Shown: one piece after another, positions 7,643-16,524 of the stretch
How the letters are laid out: every line of letters starts with the position of its first letter
Numbering within the stretch: the stretch's first letter is position 1
Source of the DNA: Clostridia bacterium
GTDB lineage: Bacteria; Bacillota; Clostridia; Oscillospirales; Acutalibacteraceae
Assembly: GCA_017622555.1 (NCBI GenBank)
Contig: JAGAQV010000001.1
Span: 62,001-126,000, forward strand
Direction of reading: 5' to 3'
DNA length: 64,000 nt
Notes under the pieces: generated by a model
Told to the model about the DNA's origin: nothing
Database searches by the model: none
The model's input: the letters and a program-made list of their open reading frames with translations, nothing else
Translations under genes and position numbers: made by a program

Positions 7643-8337
7643 GTGAATTATTACATTGTCAGGACCTAACAAAAAAATACGGCGGTCTTACGGCACTTGA
7701 CAATTTAAATTTAACCGTTGAAAGCGGCAAAATCATTGGTCTTTTAGGTCCTAACGGTTCGGGTAAAACCACCTTTATTAAGCTTGTAAACGGTTTATTA
7801 ACACCCACCTGGGGCTCAATTTGGATTGACGGCAAAATACCCGGTGTTGAAAGTAAAAAGGTTGTTTCGTATTTACCTGATAACAACTTTTTAAATTCAT
7901 GGATGACGGTAAGTCAGCTTGTTGATTTATTTTGCGATTTTTACAGCGATTTCAGACGTGAGCTTGCCTTTGAAATGTTTGAAAAGCTCGATATTGAGCC
8001 TAATCGCAAATTAAAAACCCTTTCAAAAGGTAATAAAGAAAAGGTTTGTCTTATACTTATTATGAGCCGCAACGCTAAGCTTTACGTGCTTGACGAGCCT
8101 ATTGCCGCAGTTGACCCCGCAGCCCGTGATTACGTTATTTCAACAATTATAAATAACTATAACCCCGAAGCGTCGGTTATTATATCCACCCACCTTATTG
8201 CCGATATTGAACCCATTTTAGATGAAGCCATATTTATTAATAAAGGTAAGGTTGTGCTTCATAAGTCGGTTGACGAAATTCGCGAGGAATACGGCAAAAG
8301 CGTTGATGAGCTTTTCAGGGAGGAATTCAGATGGTAA
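7639..8337 (+). CDS. ABC transporter ATP-binding protein
   Basis: Nucleotide-binding subunit of 232 residues, expected to pair with the membrane protein encoded next. Walker A GPNGSGKT is at 37-44, the signature loop is the divergent LSKGNKEK at 128-135, Walker B is VLDEP at 150-154 and the switch His is in STHLI near 185. The ATG at 7639 follows AAGGAG and overlaps the regulator stop. It resembles ATPases of YtrB/Bcr-type exporters. Cargo is unknown. Confidence 0.92.
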   Translation: MSELLHCQDLTKKYGGLTALDNLNLTVESGKIIGLLGPNGSGKTTFIKLVNGLLTPTWGSIWIDGKIPGVESKKVVSYLPDNNFLNSWMTVSQLVDLFCDFYSDFRRELAFEMFEKLDIEPNRKLKTLSKGNKEKVCLILIMSRNAKLYVLDEPIAAVDPAARDYVISTIINNYNPEASVIISTHLIADIEPILDEAIFINKGKVVLHKSVDEIREEYGKSVDELFREEFRW

Positions 8338-9152
8338 AGAAACTTTTAAAACACGAAGCCAAATATTACGCGCGTACCCTTATAATTATTGAGGCTGTAA
8401 TTTTTGCCTTGGCTTTATTTACACGACTTCTACTGTTTTTTGAATTTGATTCAATTGTTTACTACATATTACAGGGCTCATCTTACGCTATGTTTGCTTT
8501 AGCAGCGTACGCCGCCCTTATTATGACGTTTATTGTATCAATTGTAAGGTTTTATAAAAACCTTTTTTCGAACGAAGGCTATTTAAGCTTTACTTTACCC
8601 GTAAGCACAAATCAGCATTTGTTTGCAAAGCTTTTATCGGCAGTTGTTTACAGCGTTATTGTGTTTGTTTCGGTTATTGCCGCAACGCTTATTACTATTT
8701 CGGGTGATATTTTAAACGAAGCCGTAAAAGCAGGCGTTTACCTTTTAAAGAATTTGTTAGCCGAGCTTCCCAAAGGCGGCACAATGCACATAGTTTTATA
8801 TGTAATTGAATTTGTTGTAATTATGCTGCTTTCGGTCATTTCAAGCTACCTTTTATATTATTGCTTTATAGCAATTGGACAAACCGCAAAGAAAAACCGT
8901 ATATTACTTTCGGTTGGTTGCTACTTTATTTATTCAGCCGCAACACAGGCCATAGGCACCTTCTTTTCTATCGCAATGTCTATTGCCGAGCCTTATATCC
9001 CCTACGAAGCAATCGAAAGATTTATTGAAGCACATCCTTTTGCATTTTTCCATATAATTTTTATTTCCTTAATTGTATGGTCGATAATAATGACGGTAGT
9101 TTTCTATTTCGTAGTTCAACGAATTATAAGCCGAAAGCTTAATCTTGAATAG
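8331..9152 (+). CDS. ABC-2-type transporter permease
   Basis: Integral membrane protein of 273 residues with about six hydrophobic segments, at roughly 15-38, 50-75, 100-125, 150-175, 180-215 and 240-265. No catalytic motif is expected. It overlaps the ATPase gene by 7 bp and starts at ATG after GGGAGGAATTC, so the two subunits are translationally coupled. Together with the GntR protein and the lipoprotein that follows it forms a single transport operon. Substrate is not predictable. Confidence 0.82.
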   Translation: MVKKLLKHEAKYYARTLIIIEAVIFALALFTRLLLFFEFDSIVYYILQGSSYAMFALAAYAALIMTFIVSIVRFYKNLFSNEGYLSFTLPVSTNQHLFAKLLSAVVYSVIVFVSVIAATLITISGDILNEAVKAGVYLLKNLLAELPKGGTMHIVLYVIEFVVIMLLSVISSYLLYYCFIAIGQTAKKNRILLSVGCYFIYSAATQAIGTFFSIAMSIAEPYIPYEAIERFIEAHPFAFFHIIFISLIVWSIIMTVVFYFVVQRIISRKLNLE

Positions 9153-9164
9153 GAGGAGAATAAA

Positions 9165-9938
9165 ATGAAACACGTTAAAAAATTATTATGTTTAGCCTTG
9201 ACTGTTTTGCTTTGCTTTTCTCTTATAGGCTGTAATGCAATTGATAAAATGCGTGATGCACAAATACATTTTAACGATGATGGCAACCTTGAATATGACG
9301 GAAACGAATATAAGCAGTTGCCTCCTTGCAGTGCTTTTTCACCTAATATAACCTATAGCACAAACCTTTATATCACCGATAAGGATTTACCCGTTTTGTT
9401 GTCTGAACAATTCGGCGGTCGTGCTTATCTTACTAAGGATAAGCTTTACATTAATTCACACAGCTATTCGTCTTCAGACGGTACTACAGCATTTTTTGCA
9501 AGAACTGATATTTACGACAGTATTGCCGAACGCATAAATTCAGGCAATTATTTTGAGGGCTTTTGCTTTTATTACAGCTACTGGGACGACAGCGACGAAA
9601 TTGGCAGTTATATGCAAAAGGAAAAAATAATTTCTGAAGAGGCTGAAAAGGCTGTAAAAGAGGTTATTACAACCACAGCCCCTGACGAAAGCATTGATAT
9701 TGACCTTTTAAGTCAATATGCTGTCACCGACCTTTATGCTTGCAGTAATGACCTTTTATTCAGTGAATATTCGGCAACAATTTATAAAACCGATAAATTC
9801 ATTTATATTACAGCATTTACAGGTCTTAACAAGGAGCTAATATTTAAAGTGGGCGAAATGCATTACGATGCCATAATGGAAATTATCGATAGCTATAATT
9901 CGCTTCAGGCAATAAATAATAAAAACTTTATAGATTAA
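9165..9938 (+). CDS. Lipoprotein of unknown function in the ABC operon
   Basis: The N-terminus MKHVKKLLCLALTVLLC is a lipoprotein signal, with the lipobox LIGC at 20-23 so that Cys23 would be acylated and the rest face outside the membrane. The 257-residue protein has no motif I recognise; it is acidic and rich in Tyr and Ser. It starts 12 nt after the permease gene with a strong AGGAGGAG site, so it belongs to the same operon. It could be an accessory sensor or cargo-binding part of the exporter; that is inference. Confidence 0.7.
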   Translation: MKHVKKLLCLALTVLLCFSLIGCNAIDKMRDAQIHFNDDGNLEYDGNEYKQLPPCSAFSPNITYSTNLYITDKDLPVLLSEQFGGRAYLTKDKLYINSHSYSSSDGTTAFFARTDIYDSIAERINSGNYFEGFCFYYSYWDDSDEIGSYMQKEKIISEEAEKAVKEVITTTAPDESIDIDLLSQYAVTDLYACSNDLLFSEYSATIYKTDKFIYITAFTGLNKELIFKVGEMHYDAIMEIIDSYNSLQAINNKNFID

Positions 9939-9952
9939 TTAAAAAATTTGTG

Positions 9953-9981
9953 TTGTAGAATTTTGGGAATTGTTATATAAT
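9953..9981 (+). promoter_or_regulatory. Promoter of the DUF368 gene
   Basis: TTGTAG (9953-9958), 17 bp, TATAAT (9976-9981), 30 bp before the start codon. The perfect -10 and spacing support it. Confidence 0.68.
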
Positions 9982-10010
9982 ATAAAGGATTTCAATTTAT
10001 GAGGTAAGTT

Positions 10011-10892
10011 ATGACTGCTTTAAAAGAATTTCTTACAACACTACTAAAAGGTATTGTAGTTGGCCTTGGCGCAATAACCCCCGGTCTTTCGGGCAGTGTG
10101 CTGCTTGTTATTTTCGGGCTTTACCACAAAGCGCTCAATGCAATAAGCACCATTTTTAAAAACTTTAAAAAGAATTTACTATTTTTAATACCGCTTGCAA
10201 TGGGTATCGGCACAGGCATGCTGATGTTCAGCAAAATTGCGCAGTTCTTTTTAACTAATTTTGAAATGCAAACACGCTTTACCTTTTTAGGTTTGGTGGT
10301 GGGCACCATTCCTCTCTTTATCCGTGAGGTTACTAAAGAGAAGAAATCTGATGGCAAAAAATTCCCCAAACGTTACATTTTCTTAATTTTAGGTGCAACT
10401 GCATTTGGGCTTACCCTTTCCTATATGGGAGGTGTCGGCTTTAAGGAAATTAGCAACCCTAACATTTTACAAGCAGTTGTTTTAGGCTTGGTTGTTGCCG
10501 CTTCTTACATTATTCCAGGTGTTGACAGCGCAGTTATTTTGAACTACTTCGGTATGTATAAAATGTGGCTGTCAGTAGCTGACCTTGATAACCTTTTACA
10601 GCTCGACTTTTTCCTTAAAATTGCACTTCCCACAGCGGTTGGTTTAGCAATTGGTGTTTTGTTAATTTCAAGCATTATAAACCTCCTTTTAAAACGTTAT
10701 TACACCATAACCTTTTCTGTGATTTTCGGTTTATTTATTTCCATTATACCAAAGCTTTTAAACGAAAGCTGTGTGCTGGGGCTTAACGGAAAAACCGCAA
10801 TTTCACTTGCTTTAATGGTAATTGGTTTTTGCTTATCGTTCTTTTTAAGCGATTTGGAAAACAACCTTAAAAAGCTGAAAATTAAAAAATAA
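10011..10892 (+). CDS. DUF368 membrane protein, probable polyprenyl-phosphate translocase
   Basis: Polytopic membrane protein of 293 residues with about eight hydrophobic segments. The family's two related repeats are visible: VVGLGAITPGLSGSVLLVIF near residue 16 and VVAASYIIPGVDSAVILNYF near 161, both of the form (G/S)xxxPGxxSxxxL. DUF368 proteins (PopT in Vibrio cholerae) have been shown to help return undecaprenyl phosphate across the membrane for envelope synthesis. It is flanked by its own promoter and terminator, so it is monocistronic. Start ATG follows GAGGTAAGTT. Confidence 0.88.
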   Translation: MTALKEFLTTLLKGIVVGLGAITPGLSGSVLLVIFGLYHKALNAISTIFKNFKKNLLFLIPLAMGIGTGMLMFSKIAQFFLTNFEMQTRFTFLGLVVGTIPLFIREVTKEKKSDGKKFPKRYIFLILGATAFGLTLSYMGGVGFKEISNPNILQAVVLGLVVAASYIIPGVDSAVILNYFGMYKMWLSVADLDNLLQLDFFLKIALPTAVGLAIGVLLISSIINLLLKRYYTITFSVIFGLFISIIPKLLNESCVLGLNGKTAISLALMVIGFCLSFFLSDLENNLKKLKIKK

Positions 10893-10896
10893 ACTT

Positions 10897-10927
10897 ACTG
10901 CGACAGGCTACTGTCGCAGTTTTTATT
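10897..10927 (+). terminator. Intrinsic terminator after the DUF368 gene
   Basis: ACTGCGACAG / CTGTCGCAGT is a perfect 10-bp stem with a GCTA loop, followed by TTTTATTT. It starts 4 nt after the stop codon. Confidence 0.92.
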
Positions 10928-10947
10928 TACACATATTATTAAAACGG

Positions 10948-10981
10948 TTACACATAATAAAACGGGTGAAATTATGTGTAA
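10948..10981 (+). promoter_or_regulatory. Perfect inverted repeat enclosing a ribosome binding site and start codon
   Basis: TTACACATAAT (10948-10958) and ATTATGTGTAA (10971-10981) form a perfect 11-bp inverted repeat. The 12-nt loop holds the ribosome binding site GGGTGA, and the start ATG of the following gene (10974-10976) is inside the right arm. If transcribed, the hairpin would hide the start codon. A partial direct copy, TTACACATATTATTAAAACGG, precedes it at 10928. Confidence 0.55.
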
Positions 10982-11351
10982 AATTATTATGTTTTTAATT
11001 GGAGCTTTCGGTTATGGTCTTGTTGAAGTTTTATGGAGCGGTAAAACTCACCCGTCAATGCTTTTAGCCGGTGGTATTTGTTTTTCGTTTTTTGGATATT
11101 TGGGTAAAAAGCTTAAAAATGCAGGCGTTTTTATAAAAGCACTTGCAGGAAGCGGGTTTGTAACCTTTATCGAGCTTATTTTTGGAATATTTTTTAACAT
11201 AATTTTAAAGCAGAACGTGTGGAACTATTCTTCACGGCCATTTAATTTCAAAGGACAAATTTGTCTTTTATATTCGTTTTATTGGATGTTTTTAAGCATT
11301 ATTTTTATACCTCTTGCGCAAAAGGTAAATAACCGATTGCAAAATAAGTAA
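10974..11351 (+). CDS. Small four-TM membrane protein, PF06541-like (putative ABC transporter type IV)
   Basis: 125 residues, mostly hydrophobic, with about four membrane segments. The stretch VWNYSSRPFNFKGQICLLYS at 79-98 resembles the conserved core of the short membrane family PF06541, annotated as putative ABC transporter type IV or permease. No ATPase is adjacent, so the name should not be read as function. ATG 10974 follows GGGTGAAATT inside the hairpin described above. The alr promoter begins inside its 3' end. Confidence 0.7.
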   Translation: MCKIIMFLIGAFGYGLVEVLWSGKTHPSMLLAGGICFSFFGYLGKKLKNAGVFIKALAGSGFVTFIELIFGIFFNIILKQNVWNYSSRPFNFKGQICLLYSFYWMFLSIIFIPLAQKVNNRLQNK

Positions 11352-11365
11352 TATATTGGTATAAT
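11337..11365 (+). promoter_or_regulatory. Promoter of the alr-glpK-lipase operon
   Basis: TTGCAA (11337-11342), 17 bp, TATAAT (11360-11365), ending 16 bp before the alr ATG, so the leader is very short. The -35 lies within the end of the preceding gene. Confidence 0.68.
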
Positions 11366-11381
11366 ACCCTTAGGTGATAAT

Positions 11382-12509
11382 ATGGATTTTTTGCATAGAA
11401 CCTGGGCCGAAATTGACACAAAGGCCCTGATACATAACCTTAATATATTTAAACAAAAGCTTAATGGCAAAAAACTTATGGCTGTTGTAAAAGCTAATGC
11501 TTACGGTCACAGCGCCAAGGATTTGTGTCCCATTTTAGAACAAAATGGTGCTGACTGGTTTGCCGTTTCAAATATTGATGAAGCTGTTGCTTTAAGGGAA
11601 TATGGCATTGAAAAGCCTATTCTTATTTTAGGCTACACCCCCGTTGAAATGGTACGTGAGCTTGAAAAGTTTAATATATCACAATGTGTTTACTCTACTG
11701 AATACGCTCAAAAGCTTTCCGCCTTGGCAGTTTTTCACGGTATAAAAGTAAAAGCTCACATTAAGCTTGATACAGGTATGTCACGCCTTGGCTTCAACTG
11801 TAAAACTGACGAGCTTTGCGAACTACCCAGTGCTTTAGCGGCCGCAAAATTGCCAAACATTATTTGCGAAGGCGTCTTCACACATTTTGCTGTTGCTGAC
11901 CGCAACGAAGCGCAGGAGGACGGCTTTACACAAAAACAATACGAACTGTTTATAAGAGCGTGTGACACTTTTAAAGCTGAAGGCTTTAACGACACGGTAT
12001 ACCACTGCTGTAATTCGGCAGGTGCAATTTTAGATAACGATAAGCATTTAGATATGGCACGAATCGGTATTTCGCTCTATGGGCTTTCCCCTTCAAGCAC
12101 TTTGGCTGTAGAAGATGACCTTGTCCCTGTTATGACCGCAAAATCGGTTGTATCGCTTGTTAAAGAAATTCACCCAGGTGATACAGTAAGCTATGGTCGT
12201 ACCTTTAAATGTGAAAAAACAATGAAAATCGCTACAGTAACCGCAGGCTATGCTGACGGTTATCCCCGTTTACTTTCAAACCAAGGCTTTGTTTACATTA
12301 ACGGTCAGCGTGCCGACATTGTAGGCAGGGTTTGTATGGACCAAATGTGTGTTGACGTTACTGATATTCCCGACGTTAAAATGGGTGATGAGGTACTGCT
12401 TTTCGGCAAAGATTTAAAGGTTGATTTATTGGCTGACCTTTGCGGCACCATTAATTATGAAATTATTTGCGGTATTTCCCCCCGTGTTCCCCGCATTATT
12501 TTAAAATAA
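11382..12509 (+). CDS. alr: Alanine racemase
   Basis: PLP enzyme that makes D-alanine for peptidoglycan. The 375-residue protein has the PLP lysine Lys37 in AVVKANAYGH (34-43) and the second catalytic base Tyr271 in VSYGRTF. The barrel and C-terminal beta domain are full length, with VGRVCMDQMCVDVTDI near 311. Starts at ATG after AGGTGATAAT. It heads an operon with glycerol kinase and a lipase-like gene, an uncommon neighbourhood for alr. Confidence 0.96.
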   Translation: MDFLHRTWAEIDTKALIHNLNIFKQKLNGKKLMAVVKANAYGHSAKDLCPILEQNGADWFAVSNIDEAVALREYGIEKPILILGYTPVEMVRELEKFNISQCVYSTEYAQKLSALAVFHGIKVKAHIKLDTGMSRLGFNCKTDELCELPSALAAAKLPNIICEGVFTHFAVADRNEAQEDGFTQKQYELFIRACDTFKAEGFNDTVYHCCNSAGAILDNDKHLDMARIGISLYGLSPSSTLAVEDDLVPVMTAKSVVSLVKEIHPGDTVSYGRTFKCEKTMKIATVTAGYADGYPRLLSNQGFVYINGQRADIVGRVCMDQMCVDVTDIPDVKMGDEVLLFGKDLKVDLLADLCGTINYEIICGISPRVPRIILK

Positions 12510-12521
12510 TTAGGTGGTTTT

Positions 12522-14009
12522 ATGAAAAAATACGTTCTTTCACTTGATGAGGGCACCACAAGTGCCCGTGCAATACTTTTTGATAAAAACGGTAATGCAG
12601 TAAGCACAGCCCAGCACGAATTTACACAAATTTACCCCCAAAGCAGTTATGTTGAACACAACCCGTTAGAAATTTATTCGGCACAGTATTCTTCACTTAT
12701 AGAAGCAATAACCAAGGTAGATGCCAACCCCGATGAAATTGCGGCAATTGGCATTACAAACCAACGTGAAACTGTTGTTGTGTGGGACAAAAATACAGGC
12801 GAGCCCGTTTATAACGCAATTGTGTGGCAATGCCGCCGCACAGCTGAATTTTGTGATGAGTTAAAATCACGTGGACTAGAAGATTATATTGCCAAAACCA
12901 CAGGGCTTAAAATTGACGCTTATTTTAGCGGAACAAAAATTAAATGGATTTTGGATAACGTAAAGGGCGCCCGTGAAAAAGCTGAAAAGGGCGATTTGCT
13001 TTTCGGCACTATTGACACATGGCTTATTTGGAAGCTTTCAAACGGTAAAATACACGTAACCGATTACACAAACGCTTCACGTACAATGTTTTTCGATATA
13101 CATAAGCTTTGCTGGGATAAAAAGCTTCTTGATATTTTAACCATCCCTGAAAGTATGCTACCCACTGTAAAGCCGTCAAGTGAAATTTACGGTTATGTTA
13201 ACATTATGGGCACCGATATAGCTGTTTCAGGTATTGCAGGTGACCAACAAGCCGCCCTTTTCGGTCAGCGTTGCTTTACTGAAGGCAGTGTTAAAAACAC
13301 ATACGGTACGGGTTGCTTTTTGTTAATGAATACCGGAAAAACCGCTTTTGAAAGCCAAAACGGGCTTTTAACAACAATTGCCGCCAGTGCTGATGGTAAG
13401 GTACAATATGCACTTGAAGGCAGTGTGTTTGTTGGCGGCGCCGTTATTCAGTGGCTTCGTGATGAATTAAAGTTAATTTCTTCATCCCCTGAAAGTGAAA
13501 AATATGCTCTTAAGGTTAAGGACACAAACGGTGTTTACATTGTTCCCGCTTTTGCAGGGCTTGGCGCTCCTTATTGGGATATGTACGCCCGTGGTACAAT
13601 TTGTGGGTTAACGCGTGGCAGTAACAAAAATCACATTATTCGTGCAGCACTTGAATCAATTGCTTACCAAACAAACGACCTTTTACAAGCGCTTAAAAAC
13701 GATACGGGTCTTCCGATTAATACTATCCGTGCAGATGGCGGCGCTTCACAAAACAAGTTTTTAATGCAGTTTCAGGCGGATATTTCCAACACCGAGGTTT
13801 GCTGTCCTTTAAATGCCGAAGCCACTGCCTTGGGTGCGGCATACCTTGCGGGGCTTGCCGTTGGATTTTGGAAAAATTTAAACGAAATTAAAGCAATAGG
13901 CACAAGTGAAATGCTTTACTGTCCATCAATGAACAATAATATTCGCAGTGAACAAATTAAGGGCTGGCAAAAAGCTGTAAAAGCCGCCAAAGCTTTTAGT
14001 GAGGAGTAA
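12522..14009 (+). CDS. glpK: Glycerol kinase
   Basis: Phosphorylates glycerol to glycerol 3-phosphate using ATP. The 495-residue FGGY-family protein shows the N-terminal phosphate-1 loop [10 protein letters not shown] at 8-17, [13 protein letters not shown] near 85, WQCRRT near 105, [13 protein letters not shown] near 239 and GLGAPYWD near 347. It starts 12 nt after alr with a TAGGTGG site and is 5 nt from the lipase gene downstream. No glycerol facilitator or glycerol 3-phosphate dehydrogenase is nearby, so glycerol may come from the neighbouring lipase or by diffusion. Confidence 0.96.
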   Translation: MKKYVLSLDEGTTSARAILFDKNGNAVSTAQHEFTQIYPQSSYVEHNPLEIYSAQYSSLIEAITKVDANPDEIAAIGITNQRETVVVWDKNTGEPVYNAIVWQCRRTAEFCDELKSRGLEDYIAKTTGLKIDAYFSGTKIKWILDNVKGAREKAEKGDLLFGTIDTWLIWKLSNGKIHVTDYTNASRTMFFDIHKLCWDKKLLDILTIPESMLPTVKPSSEIYGYVNIMGTDIAVSGIAGDQQAALFGQRCFTEGSVKNTYGTGCFLLMNTGKTAFESQNGLLTTIAASADGKVQYALEGSVFVGGAVIQWLRDELKLISSSPESEKYALKVKDTNGVYIVPAFAGLGAPYWDMYARGTICGLTRGSNKNHIIRAALESIAYQTNDLLQALKNDTGLPINTIRADGGASQNKFLMQFQADISNTEVCCPLNAEATALGAAYLAGLAVGFWKNLNEIKAIGTSEMLYCPSMNNNIRSEQIKGWQKAVKAAKAFSEE

Positions 14010-14014
14010 TTTTT

Positions 14015-14929
14015 ATGAGTTATGAAATTAAAGCGTTAGAGGTTAAAAGCACCGATAATATTCACACTTTAAGAGGTAAAATTTATATTCCCTCAGGCGA
14101 AATAAAAGGTCTTTTCCACCTTGTTCACGGTATGACCGAATATATTGACCGTTACGACCACTTAATGTCATTTTTGGCTGAAAACGGCTACGTTATCTTC
14201 GGTTACGACCATTTGGGACACGGTAAAACCGCTGATAGCGATGACGAGCTTGGCTTTATTGCACATAAAGACGGTTGGAAATATTTAGTAAACGACGTTG
14301 TAGCCTTTACAAAAGTTGTTAAAAATATGTACCCCACTCTTCCCACCGTATTGATGGGGCATTCAATGGGTTCATTCATATCAAGACTTGTTGCTGAAAC
14401 CTACAAAAGCGAATACGACAAATTTATTTTTTGCGGCACCAGTGGGCCAAATCCTGCTTCGTCAGCAGGTCTTTTGCTTGTAAAAATCATTAAGGCCTTT
14501 AAAGGTGAAATGCACAAATCCAACTTTATTCATAATATGGCGTTCGGCAGCTATAACAAAGGCTTTGAGGGTGACACCCCTTACGAATGGCTTACTACCG
14601 ACCGTGAGGTTATAACAAAATATGCTGCAGATAAATATTGTACCTTCCGTTTTAGCGTGTCGGCTATGGGTGACCTTATGAATTTACTTTCACACTGTAA
14701 CCGTGGTGCTTGGTTTAAGTCGCTTGACAATAATAAGCCTATTCTTTTAATTGCCGGTGATAAGGACCCGGTTGGTAATTACGGCAAGGGTGTTAAGGCA
14801 GTTTATGCAAAGCTTATTAAAAACGGCAAAAACACAAAAATAAAGCTTTATGAAAACTGCCGACACGAAATACATAATGACACTTGCAAGAACGAAATGT
14901 TTAACGATATTTTAGAATTTATAAAATAG
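14015..14929 (+). CDS. Alpha/beta hydrolase, monoacylglycerol lipase-like
   Basis: 304-residue serine hydrolase of the Hydrolase_4/monoglyceride lipase group. The triad is visible: Ser117 in GHSMGS, Asp251 in AGDKDP and His284 in CRHEIHND; HGMTEYIDRYDHL near 39 is the oxyanion-loop region. No signal peptide, so cytosolic. It starts 5 nt after glpK with GAGGAG. Hydrolysis of a monoglyceride or lysolipid would release glycerol for GlpK; that link is inference from position. A lysophospholipase is the main alternative. Confidence 0.87.
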   Translation: MSYEIKALEVKSTDNIHTLRGKIYIPSGEIKGLFHLVHGMTEYIDRYDHLMSFLAENGYVIFGYDHLGHGKTADSDDELGFIAHKDGWKYLVNDVVAFTKVVKNMYPTLPTVLMGHSMGSFISRLVAETYKSEYDKFIFCGTSGPNPASSAGLLLVKIIKAFKGEMHKSNFIHNMAFGSYNKGFEGDTPYEWLTTDREVITKYAADKYCTFRFSVSAMGDLMNLLSHCNRGAWFKSLDNNKPILLIAGDKDPVGNYGKGVKAVYAKLIKNGKNTKIKLYENCRHEIHNDTCKNEMFNDILEFIK

Positions 14930-14930
14930 C

Positions 14931-14961
14931 AAAAAGGAAGCTGAAATTCAGCTTCCTTTTT
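14931..14961. terminator. Bidirectional terminator between lipase and M14 peptidase genes
   Basis: AAAAAGGAAGCTGAA and TTCAGCTTCCTTTTT form a perfect 15-bp palindrome around one base. The A- and T-runs serve both converging transcripts. Its right end overlaps the last bases of the minus-strand gene. Confidence 0.9.
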
Positions 14962-15862
14962 AAATTATTGCCGCTAAGGTTAACATTTCACGTGCGTTCA
15001 AATAAATGTCTTCTGCAAATTCGGCATTAAGTGGGTTTTCACCCTTCCCCATTTCAATTGTAAAACCAGGACGGTTATATTCTTCTATAAACCAGTCTTT
15101 AAAGCCACCACCGTCAGCAATATCTACGGGTACGTCAAGAGCATAACCCGAAGCGGTTGCAAGAATTTCAGCAATTCGCTTTGAACGGGGCGGTGTGTAG
15201 TCTCGAAAGTACCAATATATTACTTCACCTTGGCTGTGAAGTGCAACAGTATGTCTGATTTTTGTCCTTTTGCAAAGGTCAATTAACGCTTTTGTTTCGG
15301 GTTCGCTTTCAGGCTTAGGACCACCATATCGACTTTTTGCAGGACCATATATGCCTATTTTACGTTCTTTTTCACGCAAATTTTCCCAATCGGCATTAAA
15401 ATTGTGGTTAATGTCCACCCCGCGAAAGTTGGCATTCCAATGCGCAAAATCATTTTTACAAAGTCTGGCAATACGGTCAGCATCATTACCGCATGCGGAT
15501 TTACCCAAAAGTGAGATATCACATCCGTCAGGATTAACACAGGGTACAAAAATTACTCCCCTTCCTCTTAAACCACGAATAGCATTTACGCCTTCAATTG
15601 AAAGGTCGTTTTTTATTGCAAAGGCTAAATCTTCAATAAACATAAGTAAAATTGTTGCTGTAATTCTTTCACTGCCGTGAAAGGCGGCAGTTATCAGGCT
15701 ATATTCATTGGCTGAACCGATTTTTAATGCGGTTATATCCTTTCCCATACAGCTTTTACCAATTAATGACCGTTTGATAAAAGGATATTCACGGCAAATT
15801 TCATCAATTAAATGTTGACGGGCGAAATAGTCATATTCCATTGGTTTTACAATTGCTTTCAT
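14960..15862 (-). CDS. M14-family zinc carboxypeptidase
   Basis: 300-residue metallopeptidase. Zinc ligands His62 and Glu65 (FHGSE), and His209 (ALHSQGE), the substrate Arg147 (ANFRGVDINHNF) and the catalytic Glu270 (FTIEMGKGENPL) are all present, so it should be active. It resembles the gamma-D-glutamyl-diamino acid peptidases that trim cell-wall peptides. No signal peptide or LysM domain is seen, which points to cytosolic recycling of muropeptides. A GTG at 15871 is part of the ribosome binding site GAGGTG; ATG 15862, six bases later, is the start. Confidence 0.88.
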   Translation of the reverse strand: MKAIVKPMEYDYFARQHLIDEICREYPFIKRSLIGKSCMGKDITALKIGSANEYSLITAAFHGSERITATILLMFIEDLAFAIKNDLSIEGVNAIRGLRGRGVIFVPCVNPDGCDISLLGKSACGNDADRIARLCKNDFAHWNANFRGVDINHNFNADWENLREKERKIGIYGPAKSRYGGPKPESEPETKALIDLCKRTKIRHTVALHSQGEVIYWYFRDYTPPRSKRIAEILATASGYALDVPVDIADGGGFKDWFIEEYNRPGFTIEMGKGENPLNAEFAEDIYLNAREMLTLAAII

Positions 15863-15897
15863 TTTTAACACCTCTATACATATATATTAAAAATGTG

Positions 15898-15926
15898 TTG
15901 AAAAAATGAATGTGTAATTATATAAT
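15898..15926 (+). promoter_or_regulatory. Promoter of the NUDIX gene
   Basis: TTGAAA (15898-15903), 17 bp, TATAAT (15921-15926), 16 bp before the start codon. Confidence 0.68.
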
Positions 15927-15942
15927 GTTTAAGGTGATACAA

Positions 15943-16491
15943 ATGAAATTAACCGAAAAACAGCTTACAAAAGAATATATTTTTAAGGGTAAAATTATAA
16001 ATTTAAGGCGTGATACTGCACTGCTTCCTAACGACACAACCGCCATTCGTGAGGTTGTTGAGCACAACGGCGGTGTTTGTGTTGTGGCCTTAACTGATAA
16101 TAGCGAGATTTTATTTGTAAAGCAATTCCGTTATCCATATATGGAAGAAATTTACGAAATTCCCGCAGGAAAGCGTGATTCTTTAGACGAAGACCCGCTT
16201 ATGTGCGGCAAGCGTGAATTAAAGGAAGAAACGGGTGCCACCGCAAAGCGTTTTATAAGCTTAGGCCAGCTTTACCCTACCCCCGGCTACTGCGGTGAAA
16301 TTATTTGGATGTTTGCAGCGCTTGATTTGGATTATGGCGAATGCGACCCCGATGAAGACGAATTTTTAGAGGTAGAAAAAATTCCGCTTAACAAGGCAGT
16401 TGAAATGATAATAAGCGGCGAAATCAAGGATGCTAAAACCCAAGCAGCCATTTTAAAGCTAAAATATTTGATTGATAATAAAATGATATAA
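15943..16491 (+). CDS. NUDIX hydrolase, ADP-ribose pyrophosphatase type
   Basis: Hydrolyses ADP-ribose or a similar nucleoside diphosphate sugar. The 182-residue protein has the NUDIX box from Gly76 to Gly98, with RELKEETG at 91-98, and the ADPRase hallmark PAG at 74-76; the stretch between Gly76 and Glu83 is one residue longer than the consensus. The proline-containing LYPTPGYCGE about 15 residues after the box is typical of ADP-ribose hydrolases. The ATG at 15943 follows AAGGTGATACAA; upstream in-frame starts overlap the promoter. Confidence 0.92.
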   Translation: MKLTEKQLTKEYIFKGKIINLRRDTALLPNDTTAIREVVEHNGGVCVVALTDNSEILFVKQFRYPYMEEIYEIPAGKRDSLDEDPLMCGKRELKEETGATAKRFISLGQLYPTPGYCGEIIWMFAALDLDYGECDPDEDEFLEVEKIPLNKAVEMIISGEIKDAKTQAAILKLKYLIDNKMI

Positions 16492-16492
16492 A

Positions 16493-16522
16493 AAAACACC
16501 GCTTGAATTCAAGCGGTGTTTT
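16493..16522. terminator. Bidirectional terminator after the NUDIX gene
   Basis: AAAACACCGCTTGAA joined directly to TTCAAGCGGTGTTTT: a 30-bp perfect palindrome. It ends both the plus-strand NUDIX transcript and the minus-strand transcript arriving from 17598. Confidence 0.9.
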
Positions 16523-16524
16523 AA

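Noticed and set aside
15270..15680. Frame antisense to the M14 peptidase gene
   Set aside because: The peptidase on the other strand has a full set of catalytic residues; this frame matches nothing.
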